Part shown: positions 22,191-33,462 of the stretch, in pieces
Layout of the letters: each line of letters opens with the position of its first letter
Position numbering within the stretch: position 1 is the stretch's first letter
Assembly: GCA_030762895.1 (NCBI GenBank)
Contig: CM061063.1
Coordinates: 105,546,210-105,610,209 of the forward strand
Reading direction: 5' to 3'
DNA length: 64,000 nt
From: Sophora flavescens
Taxonomy: Eukaryota; Streptophyta; Magnoliopsida; Fabales; Fabaceae
Program-made: the position numbers and the translations under genes
The notes under the pieces: generated by a model
Seen by the model: only the letters and a program-made list of their open reading frames with translations
Databases searched by the model: none
What the model was told of the DNA's origin: nothing

Positions 22191-22800
22191 ATGTCAGAAC
22201 TCAAAGAAGGAATAGATGGAATCTTAAAATTCGGTGAAAGAATTTGTGTGCCGGATGATACCGATCTAAGAAAATTGATTCTTGAAGAGGCTCACAAGAG
22301 TAAATTAAGTTTACACCCAGAAGCCACGAAGATGTATCAAGACCTCAAACAATTGTATTGGTGGTATGGGATGAGGAGAGACATAATGGAATACGTTGCT
22401 TTGTGTTTGGTATGTCAAAAGGCAAAGATTGAACATCAGAAGCCAACGGGACTGCTACAATCTTTAGACATTCCATAATGGAAATGGGATGGTATCTCAA
22501 TGGATTTTGTAACCAGTTTACCAAGGACTCGGAAAAGGGCATGAGGCTATATGGATAATAGTGGATCGACTGACAAAGTCAGCTCACTTTTTACCTATCA
22601 ATATGAAGTATTCGATGGAAAGATTAGCTCAGTTTTACATTGATGAAATTGTCATATTACACGGTATACCTTCGAGTATCATTTCGGACCGTGATCCGAG
22701 GTTTACGTCAAGGTTTTGGCAAAGTTTGCAAGAGTCACTGGGAACGAAACTCAAACTGAGTTCTTCCTATCATCCACAAATATATGGACAATCTTAGAGG
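22191..22800 (+). pseudogene. Integrase (broken)
   Basis: The HHCC zinc-binding region is present (HKSKLSLHP, then CLVCQKAKIEHQKPTG). After a TAA near 22476, the catalytic core gives DRLTKSAHFLPI and IISDRDPRFTSRFW, the first two acidic residues of the D,D,E triad. The usual SYHPQTDGQSER motif reads SYHPQIYGQS followed by TAG at 22795. The third acidic residue is not found in an open frame. The enzyme would insert element DNA into the genome. Confidence 0.9.
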
Positions 22801-23127
22801 ACGATCCAATCACTTGAGGACTTATTAAGAGCTTGTTGGAAAATACTGGGAATTGAGATGAATTCCTACCGCTGATAGAGTTCACTTATAACAACAGTTT
22901 CCACTCGAGCATATGAATGGCACCCTGTGAAGTTTTATATGAACGACGGTGTAGAACACCACTATGTTGGTACCAGGATGGTGAGAGTTTATTATTGGGA
23001 CTAGAAATCGTGCAACAAACAACAGAAAAGGTGAAGATGATTCAGGAGAAAATGCGGACAACTCAGTCGATAGAAAAGTTAAGATGATAAGAGAAGACGA
23101 CCTCTTGAGTTCGAAGAAGGCGAACAT

Positions 23128-23540
23128 GTGTTCTTGAGAGTCACGTCTATGACTGGGATTGGCAGGGTAATTAAATCCAGAAAGCTCACTCCTAAATTCA
23201 TTAGACCCTACCAAATTCTTTGTCGCGTAGGTCTAGTAGCCTATAAAATTTCTTTGCCACCTTTTCTTTCCAATCTTCATGATGTTTTCTATGTTTCACA
23301 ATTGAGAAAATATGTTCATGATCCATCTCATATAATTGAGCCCGATAATGTACAATTAAAAGAGAACTTGTCTTTGAAACTTCGCCTGTGCGAATCGTGG
23401 ATATGATGACGAAGCAGCTCAGAGGTAAACAAATTTCCTAAGTTAAGGTTATTTGGGATGATGCAACCAGAGAAGCTACATGGGAAGTCGAGGACAAAGT
23501 GAAATTGCAATATCCTAATCTATTTCCAGGTGCGTAATTT
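23128..23540 (+). pseudogene. Integrase C-terminus and chromodomain-like tail
   Basis: KLTPKFIRPYQI, the LHDVFYVSQLRKYVHDPSHI segment and, beyond a frame change near 23400, VIWDDATREATWEVE and YPNLF are the usual end of Tekay-like Pol proteins. The EATWE region corresponds to the chromodomain-like motif thought to guide insertion to heterochromatin. Stops split it. Confidence 0.82.
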
Positions 23541-23554
23541 CGAGGACGAAATTC

Positions 23555-23567
23555 TTTTTTAGTGGGG
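23555..23567 (+). promoter_or_regulatory. Polypurine tract before the 3' LTR
   Basis: AGTGGGG directly precedes the TGG of the 3' LTR. The same neighbourhood (CGAGGACGAAATTC, a T-run, then AG-rich bases) precedes the 3' LTR of the gag-only element at 62308. Plus-strand DNA synthesis would start here. Confidence 0.55.
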
Positions 23568-26500
23568 TGGTAACGTAACTCCCCGATTTCTGTCTTTCTA
23601 TAACAGTAAATACATGTGTATATGTGTTTATTTTTGTTGAAAATCCAGAGAATGATTTTAGATAAACTAAAATCATTGTCTTGCTCTACCTCACCGTAGA
23701 AAGTCAAGATTAAATTTTCGGTTGAAAATTCAGACGAAAATCGGTATGCGTTTTCACTAACAGTAAAAGTTTACTGAGCAGAAAACCTAATTTTGACCTG
23801 TGAACGAAATAGTTAGTTCTTTCATCGTGTTTCCAATGATCTTGGTTATTTGTGAAAATTTACGTTCGGAAATAAAATATAATATTTTATCCGGGTGAAA
23901 TCGTTGAAAATTACGATAGAAAACTTTAATCGGGTAAACAACGGAGCAGAATGGAGAGCTGAGATGACTGAGGTGACTTGTTTGAGTAAAGTGACTTGAT
24001 GGACTAAAAGCTATGTCACATCAAGGAAAGACGTCATGACAACTTTTTGAAATCTACTATATTATAAACAAAAAACCCATTTTTCATCACTTTTTCCAAC
24101 CAAACACCTCCTTAACTCCAAACTTGCTCCCCAAGCTCTTCTTCCTCTCCCTCCCCACGGCTCACTCTCTCCCTCTCTATGTAAACTCTCTTTTTTTTTT
24201 CATTCACACTTTACACTCACATAACCAAGCTTCCTACATCAAAACTCCATTGGTTTTCTTCAAGAGCTCATCATCCTCATCCACTTTCTTTCAAGCTTCA
24301 AGGGTAAGACTTTATACTCTTACTCATCTAAGTTTTCTCCTTCTCATATTTGTTGAGTTTATGCCATGTTTTTCCATTTATCATTCTTAGATCCAAAACT
24401 TCTAAAATCTCTAGAAATTAGTAGAAAAATCCGTTTGACTTGAAACCAATTTATATGGACTCACAATGGTCTCTGTATGGTTTATCTAAGAGCATGCATC
24501 AAGTAAAATTTTCCTCCCCCTACTTTCCTAAAGAGGCCAAATCTAGGTAGTTAAGGAGCAAGAAAGTTTTGTTTCAATTTTTGAAATATGATCATTGATC
24601 TAAGCTCTTATATGCCTTTAGTTGTTAAATCCAAAAGCTTGAAAATTTTGAAAATTTCTAGCCTATTTTAGAATCCATGGCCGAAACCCTAAGCTTGTGG
24701 CTTAGAGGAGTTTTTGTTCAATCCTTGTTAAATGATCATTGTTTATGAATCTCTAATACTTAAGGATCATTAATCCATGAGTTTGAGAAATTTTGAAATC
24801 TCTAACCCTATTTTTATGCTATGGCCGAACCTATGCCTTAGGTAGATGGGATGGTTTTGGTTGTTTTTAACTTGTGATTATGTGTTAGGATCTTTAAACT
24901 TCTGTTGCGAAGCAAGCGAGGAAGATCGTGGTACCCGACGAAGGATAAGAAACATCTCTACTTTGAACTCGGGTAAGAGGAGACTGCCTAAGGGATGTTT
25001 CAATAATCGTATGCTATTAGTTGTGATTTGTGATGTGTCTTAAGTCTTATTATGATTTATCTGTGTTATCTGTGGTGATTAAATTGTCTGTTTAAATACC
25101 TGAGCTTGATGAATTATCTGAAGATGTGTTATAGGTTTACTATATGGCATGAACTATATTAACTGTCAAGATATTGATGTGGAAATATTACTGTTGATTG
25201 ATTGATTGTCTGAGAAGCCAGACACTCGTCGGTGCTCAAAAGTCTGAATAAGCCTTAAGAGAATTTTGGAACAAAAACATTTATTTGATGATTTCTTGAT
25301 AAAAGAATGAATATAAAGATGGAATTGTAAACGGAATATTTTAGTGTGTTATCATTTTCGAAGAATGAGACGAAAAATATTTTGAGAACTAAGTGTGAAA
25401 TATTTTAAAGCTAGAGGAAAATCATTTTCTTAAAATAATCTTAGTATTAGTGAAAACAATTTTAAAAGTATGTTTTATGAAGGAAAACCTTTGGAAATGA
25501 TTGGCAATATTTTAGAAAAGAATTTGATAGGATTTGACAACGTTCTAAAGATGGTTTGGAAGAAAAATAAGAATTTCAAAATAAAAATGGATTTCTTTAT
25601 ATCTTAGCATTTTACAAATGGATTTCCAATGAAAAATATTTCTGGATAAATACTTCTGAAAATATTCGGGCAAGTTTGGATAAGTTGCCGAAGTTTCATT
25701 TTGTATTTGTGTTTCACTGAACGAAAAAGAATAAATACGTTGAAAAGTGAATATAGTTTGTGAGACATCGGAATACTAGAGTTATGTAATTTACACGTAG
25801 ATCTTTGATCCGTGTCACGTTATTATGGACTGTGTGTCCTAATCACGTTGTTGTGGGCTGTGTCTCCTAATCACGTTGTGATAAACGTTGAAAAAGATGA
25901 AAGTTGTTTTCTATGACCACAAGCCCAAGACTGGTGCATCGGTTTAGGGCGTTGTGATTGAGCGCTCGGACTTCGTGTCCCGTGTTGAAGTTGAAAAATC
26001 TTAAAGTTAAATATTTTATGAATGGTTGTTAGCCTTTGAGCTTCGACAAGGAAAGAATGTACACACAGAAACTTTGAGAACAAAATGATTTTTTACATGC
26101 ATTTGTTTGGCAGACATGCCATGTTGCCAAGTTAGAAATCATTGAGTCATGTGTTGGCCAATGAATTTTGGGGAAATACGCCTATGAACTACGATAACCA
26201 TTGGTTGCTGAGTGATATGCCAACGCGTGGACAAAAGTTTCCCGTTTATCGTAATGACAATTGATATGTCATAACTTGTGCGCAATAACCATTGGTTGCT
26301 GAGTGATCTGCCAATGAGTTACAAAGGTGTTGAACATTGCATTCTTTTCGTTGACAATGATACATGTAAAAAGCTTGATCATCTTAAACGAAAAATGAAG
26401 TTGGTATCTCATGAGATCAGGTTAGAGCCTAAATATTGAAGTGTCATGCATATTTTTATAAAAAACATGATTGATCGGGTATGAGACCCCCTTGATATAA

Positions 26501-27426
26501 TATTGTTTATTTGCAAGAATTTTACGATACATGACTTTGCATGCTATCTGATGTTTTGTGTCGTACATATGGTTATTGTGATTAATCCATATATTGGTAT
26601 CTCACTCTTGGTATCCCAACACCCCCCTAGCACCATCGGGTGCAATGACACTGATTTTTGACAACACTCATAATCCGGGAGAGTGGGATATCCACCCGGG
26701 ATCCCATTCTGCTACCTATACCGGGCCTGTTAGCTCACTGGAAGGAGCTGTTATGGGCTGACCACAGCGGAGGATTCAGACTGTCCAGTCGATGAGGATT
26801 TCACTACCACCTTCCCGGTATTACCTTCATGTTTTGGTTGAGCGAGGACAGTTGCACAAGCATCCACCTTTTGGAGTACCACTTCCCAGAGTTGTACCTG
26901 ACTTGCCCCCGGAGGAGGATCCGGAGGAGTTCTTCGATGACGAGACAGAGTATGTTGTTCTTGATGACGACGATGATGATAACTCTCCTGACGAAGGAGG
27001 GGAGGTTTTGGATGTCTTGCCTGATTCGTCTTCTGGGAGTGTGGATGTTCATTCTGGCCTTCCTAATGGCATTCTCTGGTTGGACCAGCTTTGAGTTTTC
27101 TTTTGTGGGGTGGTTATCCTTATCCGACTGATTCCTAATTTCTGAGAACCATGGTATTTTGTGATGTGGTTCCGGACCCTTTTGCTTTATGATGTTTATA
27201 TGTCTTTTACTTACCTATCTTCTAAACTATGTCAATGGCCTATTCTCATAAAAGCCATATGTTCATGTTGTAACTATGCACTTATGCTGCAACTGCAATT
27301 TGTATCACTATTTTTTAGAATACTTATTTATTAAGGAAATATTATTTTCCGAAAGTAACCACCAATTTAATCAATTTTATTTTTCCGCAACGGGTAACCA
27401 TGTGACGCCCAAGTTGGGGTGTTACA
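23568..27426 (+). repeat. 3' LTR (3859 bp)
   Basis: It begins TGGTAACGTAACTCCCCG, where the 5' LTR has TGTAAAGCCCCG, and ends GGGGTGTTACA. It is colinear with the 5' LTR apart from the MITE, microsatellite and scattered indels. Its TATA box is altered to TATGTAAA. Confidence 0.92.
26648..27094 (+). pseudogene. LTR-internal acidic ORF, 3' LTR copy
   Basis: The frame reads through DIHPGSHSATYTGPVSS, meets TGA at about 26757, and is open again to 27094. The second part begins MRISLPPSRYYLHVLVERG and ends in an acidic tract (EEDPEEFFDD, LDDDDDD). The stop here is absent from the 5' LTR copy, and the 5' copy's stop is absent here. The 177-codon frame at 11323-11856 (-) aligns with it, including TYTGP and the LPP...L.E.G spacing. 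In RNA terms it would lie in the leader upstream of gag. Function unknown. Confidence 0.45.
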
Positions 27427-27462
27427 AATGGTGCCTGTAGTTATCCAAAATCACATTTTGGT

Positions 27463-27962
27463 AGCGTTTGATACAAGTTTTATAAAAATATATCCGGGAA
27501 TGTAGGCATGGGAATAAAAATTTCTCATGTTTGGTATAAGTTTTAAAAAGTTATTCTCAGGCATAAAAGATTCCCGGGGATAGAATTAGTGAATGATAGT
27601 TATAAACTTGGGAAAACTCTATTCTCATGTGTGAAGGTGAGAAAACTTTATTCCCGGGATTCATATTCCCAGAAATGTAGTTTGTCTATGAATAAAACAT
27701 TGCAGATATCAAATGCCACCTTTTGGATTATGATCTTAACCTCTGTTTTGAGTTTCAAGTTTTTACAACCGTTTTTGGACCCTCCAATTCCCTCAGTGTG
27801 TCTGCATTCTCCACTTGCAGTTATGATTTTGGATTGTGTTAGTTTGGCAAGATATGAGGAACTACCGTATTTTGTAAGGTTTTAGTGGTAAATGGGTAAT
27901 ATAAAAAAGTGGAAAGCAAATTTTGAATTTTTTTTAGACCTTGTCATTATAGATTAGTATAG

Positions 27963-27995
<33 letters not shown>

Positions 27996-28276
27996 TATTT
28001 TTATTTATTTATTTATTTGAAAAGAATCCTGTTATGGAACATTTACAAGAAAATAGGTTTTTTTTTTTACGTAAAATAATTATGTTTTAGAGATCAATAT
28101 CGACTCATTGATTATGAAAATTGTGTGATATAAATTTCAATGAATTAAGGTAGTGATGATATAAGTTTTATTTTAATATTCTCATGAATGTGGGCATGAT
28201 AATAAAATTTCTCATTTGACAGTTTTAAAAGGATAAGATATTCAAAAATATAATTTATGAACCAAACATCACACCT
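27463..28276. mobile_element. Candidate PIF-like MITE with internal insert
   Basis: The left end GGTAGCGTTTGATAC is mirrored by GAACCAAACATCACACC at the right, and both arms contain AAATTTCTCAT near ATGGGAATAA/ATGATAATAA words. The left arm is related to the small MITE at 49669-49928. A 98-codon frame inside (27589-27885) has no recognised family. The target duplication is unclear. Confidence 0.4.
27962..28019. repeat. (ATT)n/(ATTT)n microsatellite
   Basis: About eleven ATT/TAT units run into ATTT units. Confidence 0.95.
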
Positions 28277-28439
28277 AAAGCTCGGAGCATATCTGGTAGG
28301 CTGGTAGCATCTTTTTTACATTTTGAACAGTTTTAGCAATATTGTTGCGGCTAACATATGATTTTTCACTTTATGGTTAGAAAGATCATGTACGTTTAAT
28401 GTATTATGTATTTTTATTGTAGGATAACCACGTACCTTT

Positions 28440-28684
28440 TTTTTTTGTTGGAAAGATAATCACGTACCTTTAGACATAAGGTTATTGTCTTAGGGATATT
28501 ATTCTTTTCCTCATGATATCCTCCACATGTAACCGTGGATATTAATCCCACGAGGTATTAGAAGATATTGAATGGTTGATATTTTCTAACCAGATTTTCT
28601 CCATAAATGCATGAGCTAGGGATCAAACCATTGGCCACTTGGTTAAAAGGCTTGAGTCCGTTACCACTCGGACCAACCACATAT
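28440..28684 (-). mobile_element. Probable tRNA-derived SINE
   Basis: On the - strand the head contains TGGTCCGAGTGG, fitting an RNA polymerase III A box, and 37-50 bases later GGTTTGATCCC, fitting a B box. The body continues for ~170 bases and reaches an A-run (T-run on +) at about 28438-28447. This order of A box, B box, unrelated body and A-tail is that of tRNA-derived plant SINEs. The words around the A-run, ATAACCACGTACCTT and ATAATCACGTACCTT, are near-duplicates whose origin I cannot assign. Confidence 0.5.
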
Positions 28685-28725
28685 TGATTAAGGATATAAT
28701 TAGGCATTTCTAAGAAAATTACTTA

Positions 28726-29521
28726 GGGCTCATTTGGTGGTCAGAATATGATAGGGACGGATAGGATAGGAGAGCGGGATATGAATAGAATATGATATGA
28801 GCAGAATAAGCTATTATTCTATCTGATATTTGGTGTCCACTAGATAACCAACTAGATAACATTATAATTTTAGTATGCATTTTAAAATTTTTGTTTTTAG
28901 GCTAAATGATTTCATATTTTATTAGATTTTAGTTTTTTTTGTAATTTTCATTTTTTAAATTATATAAAAAAATTATCCTTATGATAAAATTACATATAAC
29001 TTTTTAAATTTTAAAAATATTGTTTAACTTAAATTAAATTTTTTTATAACTTTAAATATTCGTTTTTAGCTTTTACTTTACATATAGGTAAATTATTATA
29101 ATAATATTTTATATTTTTAGTTTTTAAAACAATATAAATAACAAAATTAGTCTTGTGACAAAATAAAAATAAATTTTAACAATATTATTAATATTTTTAT
29201 TTTAAATATTTTATTTTTTATTATACCTTTCTTTTAACCATCCTATATTTTATCATGCTTTAAATTATTATTTTATTATACTTTAATTATTTTATATATA
29301 AAATATTTTTATATTTTATTATACCTTAAATCACCTTATCCTATCCTGTTGAATTCTAACCCAACCCTTCCCTCAGTATATAATTTTAACTAGATGGACA
29401 TGATATGATATGTGACATGATTAGTTTATCCTATCATGATTACTCATCAAACAATAATTTCAGACATGATATGATACTTTATTTTATCATGTCCCTCTTA
29501 TCCTGACAATCAAACTTGCCC
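28726..29521. mobile_element. Tourist-like (PIF/Harbinger) MITE, 796 bp
   Basis: Inverted ends GGGCTCATTTGGTGGTCAG and CTGACAATCAAACTTGCCC match over most positions, and perfect 3-bp duplications TTA flank it (28723-28725, 29522-29524), the PIF/Harbinger hallmark. The interior is very AT-rich with ATGATA/ATAGGATA words near both ends and no coding capacity. Confidence 0.8.
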
Positions 29522-29524
29522 TTA

Positions 29525-30123
29525 AAGTGTTATGAATGCCTTTGATTCTATTATAAAATTAAAACTAAAATTTATATCGATGCGAATATTTTTGTAGTTT
29601 TTTTAGGTGGTGAACCCCTAGTCTATAACTATTTTATGATTCCACTCATATTTACTCATATAATTAAACCAAATTTCTAGAATATTTCTCAAACCAAATT
29701 ACAATTTTGTTAATGCTTGCATGTACAATAGAAGTGCATCCATTGAGATCTCCATTATAAAAGAATTATTAATTTGCTAGTCAATATTAAATCATAAAAT
29801 AAGTATATTATTTATTATTAATGAAACCTTGAAAGCTTTTTATTGTGTTTCTTTTAGAATTACACTCCTTCCATTATGTTATTTTAAGATTCCACTAGTA
29901 ATCATTTTTCGGGGTCTTGGGTTAGACCAATACTTAGGATTGTCCAATACTTATTTTAGGATTGTTCAATACTTATAAGCTCTTATTAGATAATGTTATC
30001 TCTAGTCATTGTGGGACTTGGGTTTTTCCTAATACACCCCTCACGTCCAGCACTATTGGATTTGGTACATGGATAACATGGTGGGTGGCCCAACAATAGA
30101 TATAGGATAGCTCTGATATCATG
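29525..30123. other. Spacer with LTR/TRIM-like words
   Basis: No gene is seen. GCTCTGATATCATG at 30110-30124 is the complement of a tRNA-Met type primer-binding site with one change. ACTTGGGTTTTTCCTAATAC and the preceding CTCTTATTAGATAATGTTATC recur in altered form at 30650-30705. These look like pieces of a short LTR element on the - strand. Confidence 0.35.
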
Positions 30124-30126
30124 TTA

Positions 30127-30278
30127 GGGTTTGTTTGCTTTGCTTCCAGTTTTCTGTTTCCAGAAATAATTACGAATTTCTGAAAATGGGAAACAAAATG
30201 AAAATAGGGTGACAATTTTGTAATTATTTCTTAAAATAGGTAATGAAAACTGAAAACAGAAAACAAAATAAACAGGCC
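30127..30278. mobile_element. Tourist-like MITE, 152 bp
   Basis: Ends GGGTTTGTTTGCTTTG and AACAAAATAAACAGGCC are inverted repeats with mismatches, and GTTTTC/GAAAAC arms follow. TTA occurs on both sides (30124-30126, 30279-30281). The right TTA is shared with the next MITE. Confidence 0.6.
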
Positions 30279-30281
30279 TTA

Positions 30282-30586
30282 GGGACTGTTTGGTTTGCAT
30301 TTTCATTTCCTATTTCCATTTTCTAAAATTTGTATTGATTTTAAATTGCTAACAAGAGGATGGAAGGCTCTTACAATAAAAATTGTGACAAAGAGAGGAG
30401 GGAAGGCTAATTAGGAAGAATGTATTTCCGGAAACAATGAAAACAAATATTTGACATTTTCAAAATTTATAGAAATGCTGGATGTGTTTTCAAAATTTGA
30501 AAAAGAAAATGATGTGACAAATACTAAATCAATACAGATTTTAAAAAAATGAAAACATGAAATGAAAATGCAAACCAAACATGCCC
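30282..30586. mobile_element. Tourist-like MITE, 305 bp
   Basis: Ends GGGACTGTTTGGTTTGCATT and AATGCAAACCAAACATGCCC are almost perfect inverted repeats, continued inwards by TTCATTTC/GAAATGAA. TTA flanks both sides (30279-30281, 30587-30589). No coding capacity. Confidence 0.85.
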
Positions 30587-30589
30587 TTA

Positions 30590-31923
30590 GATTTTGGGCA
30601 TAACTCAATACCAAAAGTTAGCTCATAGCATAATGATTATTCATTACTTATAAACTCTTATTAAATATTATCTCTAGAACTTGGAACTTGGATTTTTCCG
30701 AATACTCATGGCTATATGATAATTGGGTAAAACCTTCACCAAAAACTTTAGGAATTGAATCATTGACCTTCGAAGTTACAAGTAAAGTTTGTTTGAATAT
30801 GCAATTCAATTCTGTGATAAAAAAAAAAAAAGAAAAGAAAAATAAAAGAATATGCAATTCGATTCCAATGTGACCAGCAGGATATTACTTATTATGTTAA
30901 ACAAACTTTTAGAACACTTTTCAAACCAAATTCAATCAATGCATGTTTCTGTGTATAATAGAAGCGCATCCATGGAGATCTTCATTTTAAAAAAAATATT
31001 AATTAGCTAATAAATATTGTATCACACAATATAATATATTATTTATTTGTATAAAACCAATACTCTTAATTATCTTTCTTTTATAGTACACTCCATCTAT
31101 TAAATTTCTTTCAACTTAAATAATTCACTGATTTTTAAAAGCATCTTCGGTTTAAAAAAATGTATTAGACAAAACTAAAGTATTAAGTTTAACTTAATAG
31201 ATAATTGGGGAGAATACCTTTGTTGAGAAGGAGAAATACTATTTAAGCTACACTTTATTATAATCTCAAATATTCATTCACACTTAGCAAAAAAATAAAA
31301 AATAAAAGACATAAAAACTTATTAGACAAACCCGGAAGGGATTAAGAACATTGATAAGTAAAATATACTTTTAATGATATCTTTCATATAATATTAAAAT
31401 AATGTATTAAAATTGTATAAATCCATATTATTTATATTAATTTTTTGAAATTTCATAAATTTTTCACTCCTTTTTTTTTTTCTCATACCAAACTGAACAA
31501 AATGGAGGACAAAAGATTTCTTTTTTTGCCATGTGGTCATATGAAGGAGAAAGATTGATATGTAAGTTATAAAAGAAATTTAATAAATCTTTATTGGACT
31601 CATTAACAGAAGAGTTTATTTTTGATACACTAGTGTAAACTTCTTACATTTTCAACTTTTTTTCTATAGACAAATATTAGTAAATTAGTGTGTCTGATTA
31701 ATATTTATCCTATATGTGACTTTTAGCGTAAGTCGAGATTGGAGCGACCCAATACCATCAAAGGCTTAATGGCCCAAATCACCCATAGGCCCATCATAGC
31801 AACCCATAACACGAAGGTCCGACCTCAAGTGACAACCCCAGGACCCCGACCTAATTACAAGACCCCGAGGGGGAATCCTAATAGATCCTACATGACTAGA
31901 CCCACTCACACAAAAGTCACATC
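30590..31923. other. AT-rich spacer, no gene seen
   Basis: No reading frame or terminal repeat is convincing. From about 31725 the base composition changes to more C-rich DNA (GGCTTAATGGCCCAAATC) that leads into the 255-bp tandem repeat and may belong to the same element. Confidence 0.4.
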
Positions 31924-32689
31924 GTATAAAAAGGATAATCTTCTAGAAGTAGGCGTCACATGATGCGGGAGGGAGGGGGACTTGGCGCAAGAGGCGTGAC
32001 GAGATCACATGTCCGCGAATTACGGTAACAACCGTAGGGTCCACTTGGTATAATTAACCAGCTCACATGACCCACACCCGCAACAAAGAAAAATAACGAG
32101 TACCTCTTGCTCCAGCACAAGCAGCATGAATACACACCCAAAATACTTAGCTTTAGTCAAAATGACCTACCTTAGGTTGTATAAAAAGGAGAATCTTCTA
32201 GATGTAGGCGTCACATGATGCAGAAAGGAGGGGGCTTGGCGCAAGAGGCATGATGAGATCACATGTCCGCAAATTACGGTAACGGCCGTAAGGCCCACTA
32301 GGTATAATTAACCAGCTCACATGACCCATGCCCACGACAAAGATAAATAATGAGTACCTCTTGCTCCAGCACAAGGCAGCATGAATACACATCCAAAATA
32401 CTTAGCTTTAGAGGAAATGACCTACCTTAGGTTGTATAAAATGGAGAATCTTCTAGAAGTAGGCGTCACATGATGCGGGAGGGAGGGGGACTTGGCGCAA
32501 GAGGCGTGAAGAGATCACATGTCCACGAATTACGGTAACAGCCGTAGGGCCCACTAGATATAATTAACCAGCTCACATGACCCACACCCGCTACAAAGAT
32601 AAATAACGAGTACCTCTTGCTCAAGCACAAGGCAGCATGAATACACATCCAAAATACTTAGCTTTAGACGAAATGCCCTACCTTAGGTT
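31924..32689. repeat. Three tandem 255-bp units with TATA-like core
   Basis: Units start at 31924, 32179 and 32434 with GTATAAAAAGG or GTATAAAATGG and are 255, 255 and 256 bp. They are highly similar (CTTCTAGAAGTAGGCGTCAC follows each start) with few indels. Each unit carries TATAAAA preceded by ACCTTAGGTT. A ~60-codon frame is open on the - strand in each, but this simply reflects repeated sequence. The unit looks like LTR promoter DNA that has been tandemly amplified. LTR ends were not located. Confidence 0.9.
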
Positions 32690-33453
32690 GTATTGATTCT
32701 GCTAGTCCAGAACAATAATCATTACAATAGTCAAATATTTTTAATGAAATGACAATTCATCCAATACTTTTTCTTCATCTGACCACGTGACAATGAGAGG
32801 ATTATACATAGAAAGATTTCAATAAAAGATCCGGTTAATTAATATTTGTGATAAGATAAACATAATGAGATTTTATTAGTGAGCACAATTAAAATCTGTG
32901 AAATTTCTTTTTAAACATTTGTAAATTTTATTATCGTGTCGTCACTTTAAAGGAAAGATAGACACACCACATTTTATTGATAGGTCAAATTAAGATTTGT
33001 GAAATTTCTTAAACAATAAACCTCTTTTCACACAATCACATGATAAAAAAAATACAAGAGAAAGTTAACTGTATTCCGGTGATATTTATAAGAGCTTATA
33101 AATAATTTATTTGGACTAATGATAATAAGCTTAAGAAAGTATTTGTGAAAATAGTTCATAACTTTTCTATAAGTTCTTTTTTAGCTTATTTTAAAACAAA
33201 TTTTATTCAATAAACATATAATTAAGTTGTTTATTTAAACTCGATGTCCAAGTTAACCTTTGTAAAAAGAGGATCCATCCCCCTTCATAATAATTAATAA
33301 ATTTTCTGTTTAGCTAAATAAAAATAAAAATAAAGCTTAATTGATAGTTAAATAATTAAATATTTTTTTTTACTAATTAAAGTTTTTCCCATTCTTGGTA
33401 AAAACATTTTCCTAAACTTGATAGACCTAATGCAGTAACCTACTAATCCATTA
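32690..33453. other. AT-rich spacer, no gene seen
   Basis: Nothing beyond A/T-rich DNA with short direct repeats is recognised. Confidence 0.4.
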
Positions 33454-33462
33454 ATTAATTAA

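Larger units (their letters stand above)
14271..27426 (+). mobile_element. Full-length Tekay-like Ty3/gypsy retrotransposon
   Basis: The 13156-bp element is flanked by perfect 5-bp target duplications AATGG (14266-14270 and 27427-27431). It has long LTRs starting TG and ending CA, a primer-binding site for initiator tRNA-Met (TGGTATCAGAG at 18915), gag, protease, reverse transcriptase, RNase H, integrase and a C-terminal chromodomain-like tail in Ty3/gypsy order, and a G-rich polypurine tract just before the 3' LTR. The very long LTRs, the gag sequence type and the C-terminal tail fit the Tekay (Del) chromovirus clade. Many stops and frameshifts make it unable to encode its own proteins. The LTRs differ by indels, a MITE and a microsatellite, so insertion is not recent. 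Confidence 0.93.

Noticed and set aside
27589..27885. 98-codon frame
   Set aside because: Lies inside a MITE-like element and no family is recognised; hydrophobic stretches are not evidence enough.
31956..32648. Three similar ~60-codon - strand frames
   Set aside because: They are the same sequence in three tandem units and have no protein family; similarity is explained by repeat amplification.
31670..32720. Complete solo LTR around the 255-bp repeats
   Set aside because: A TGTGAC...TTACA pair can be chosen as ends, but the flanking bases do not form a target duplication.
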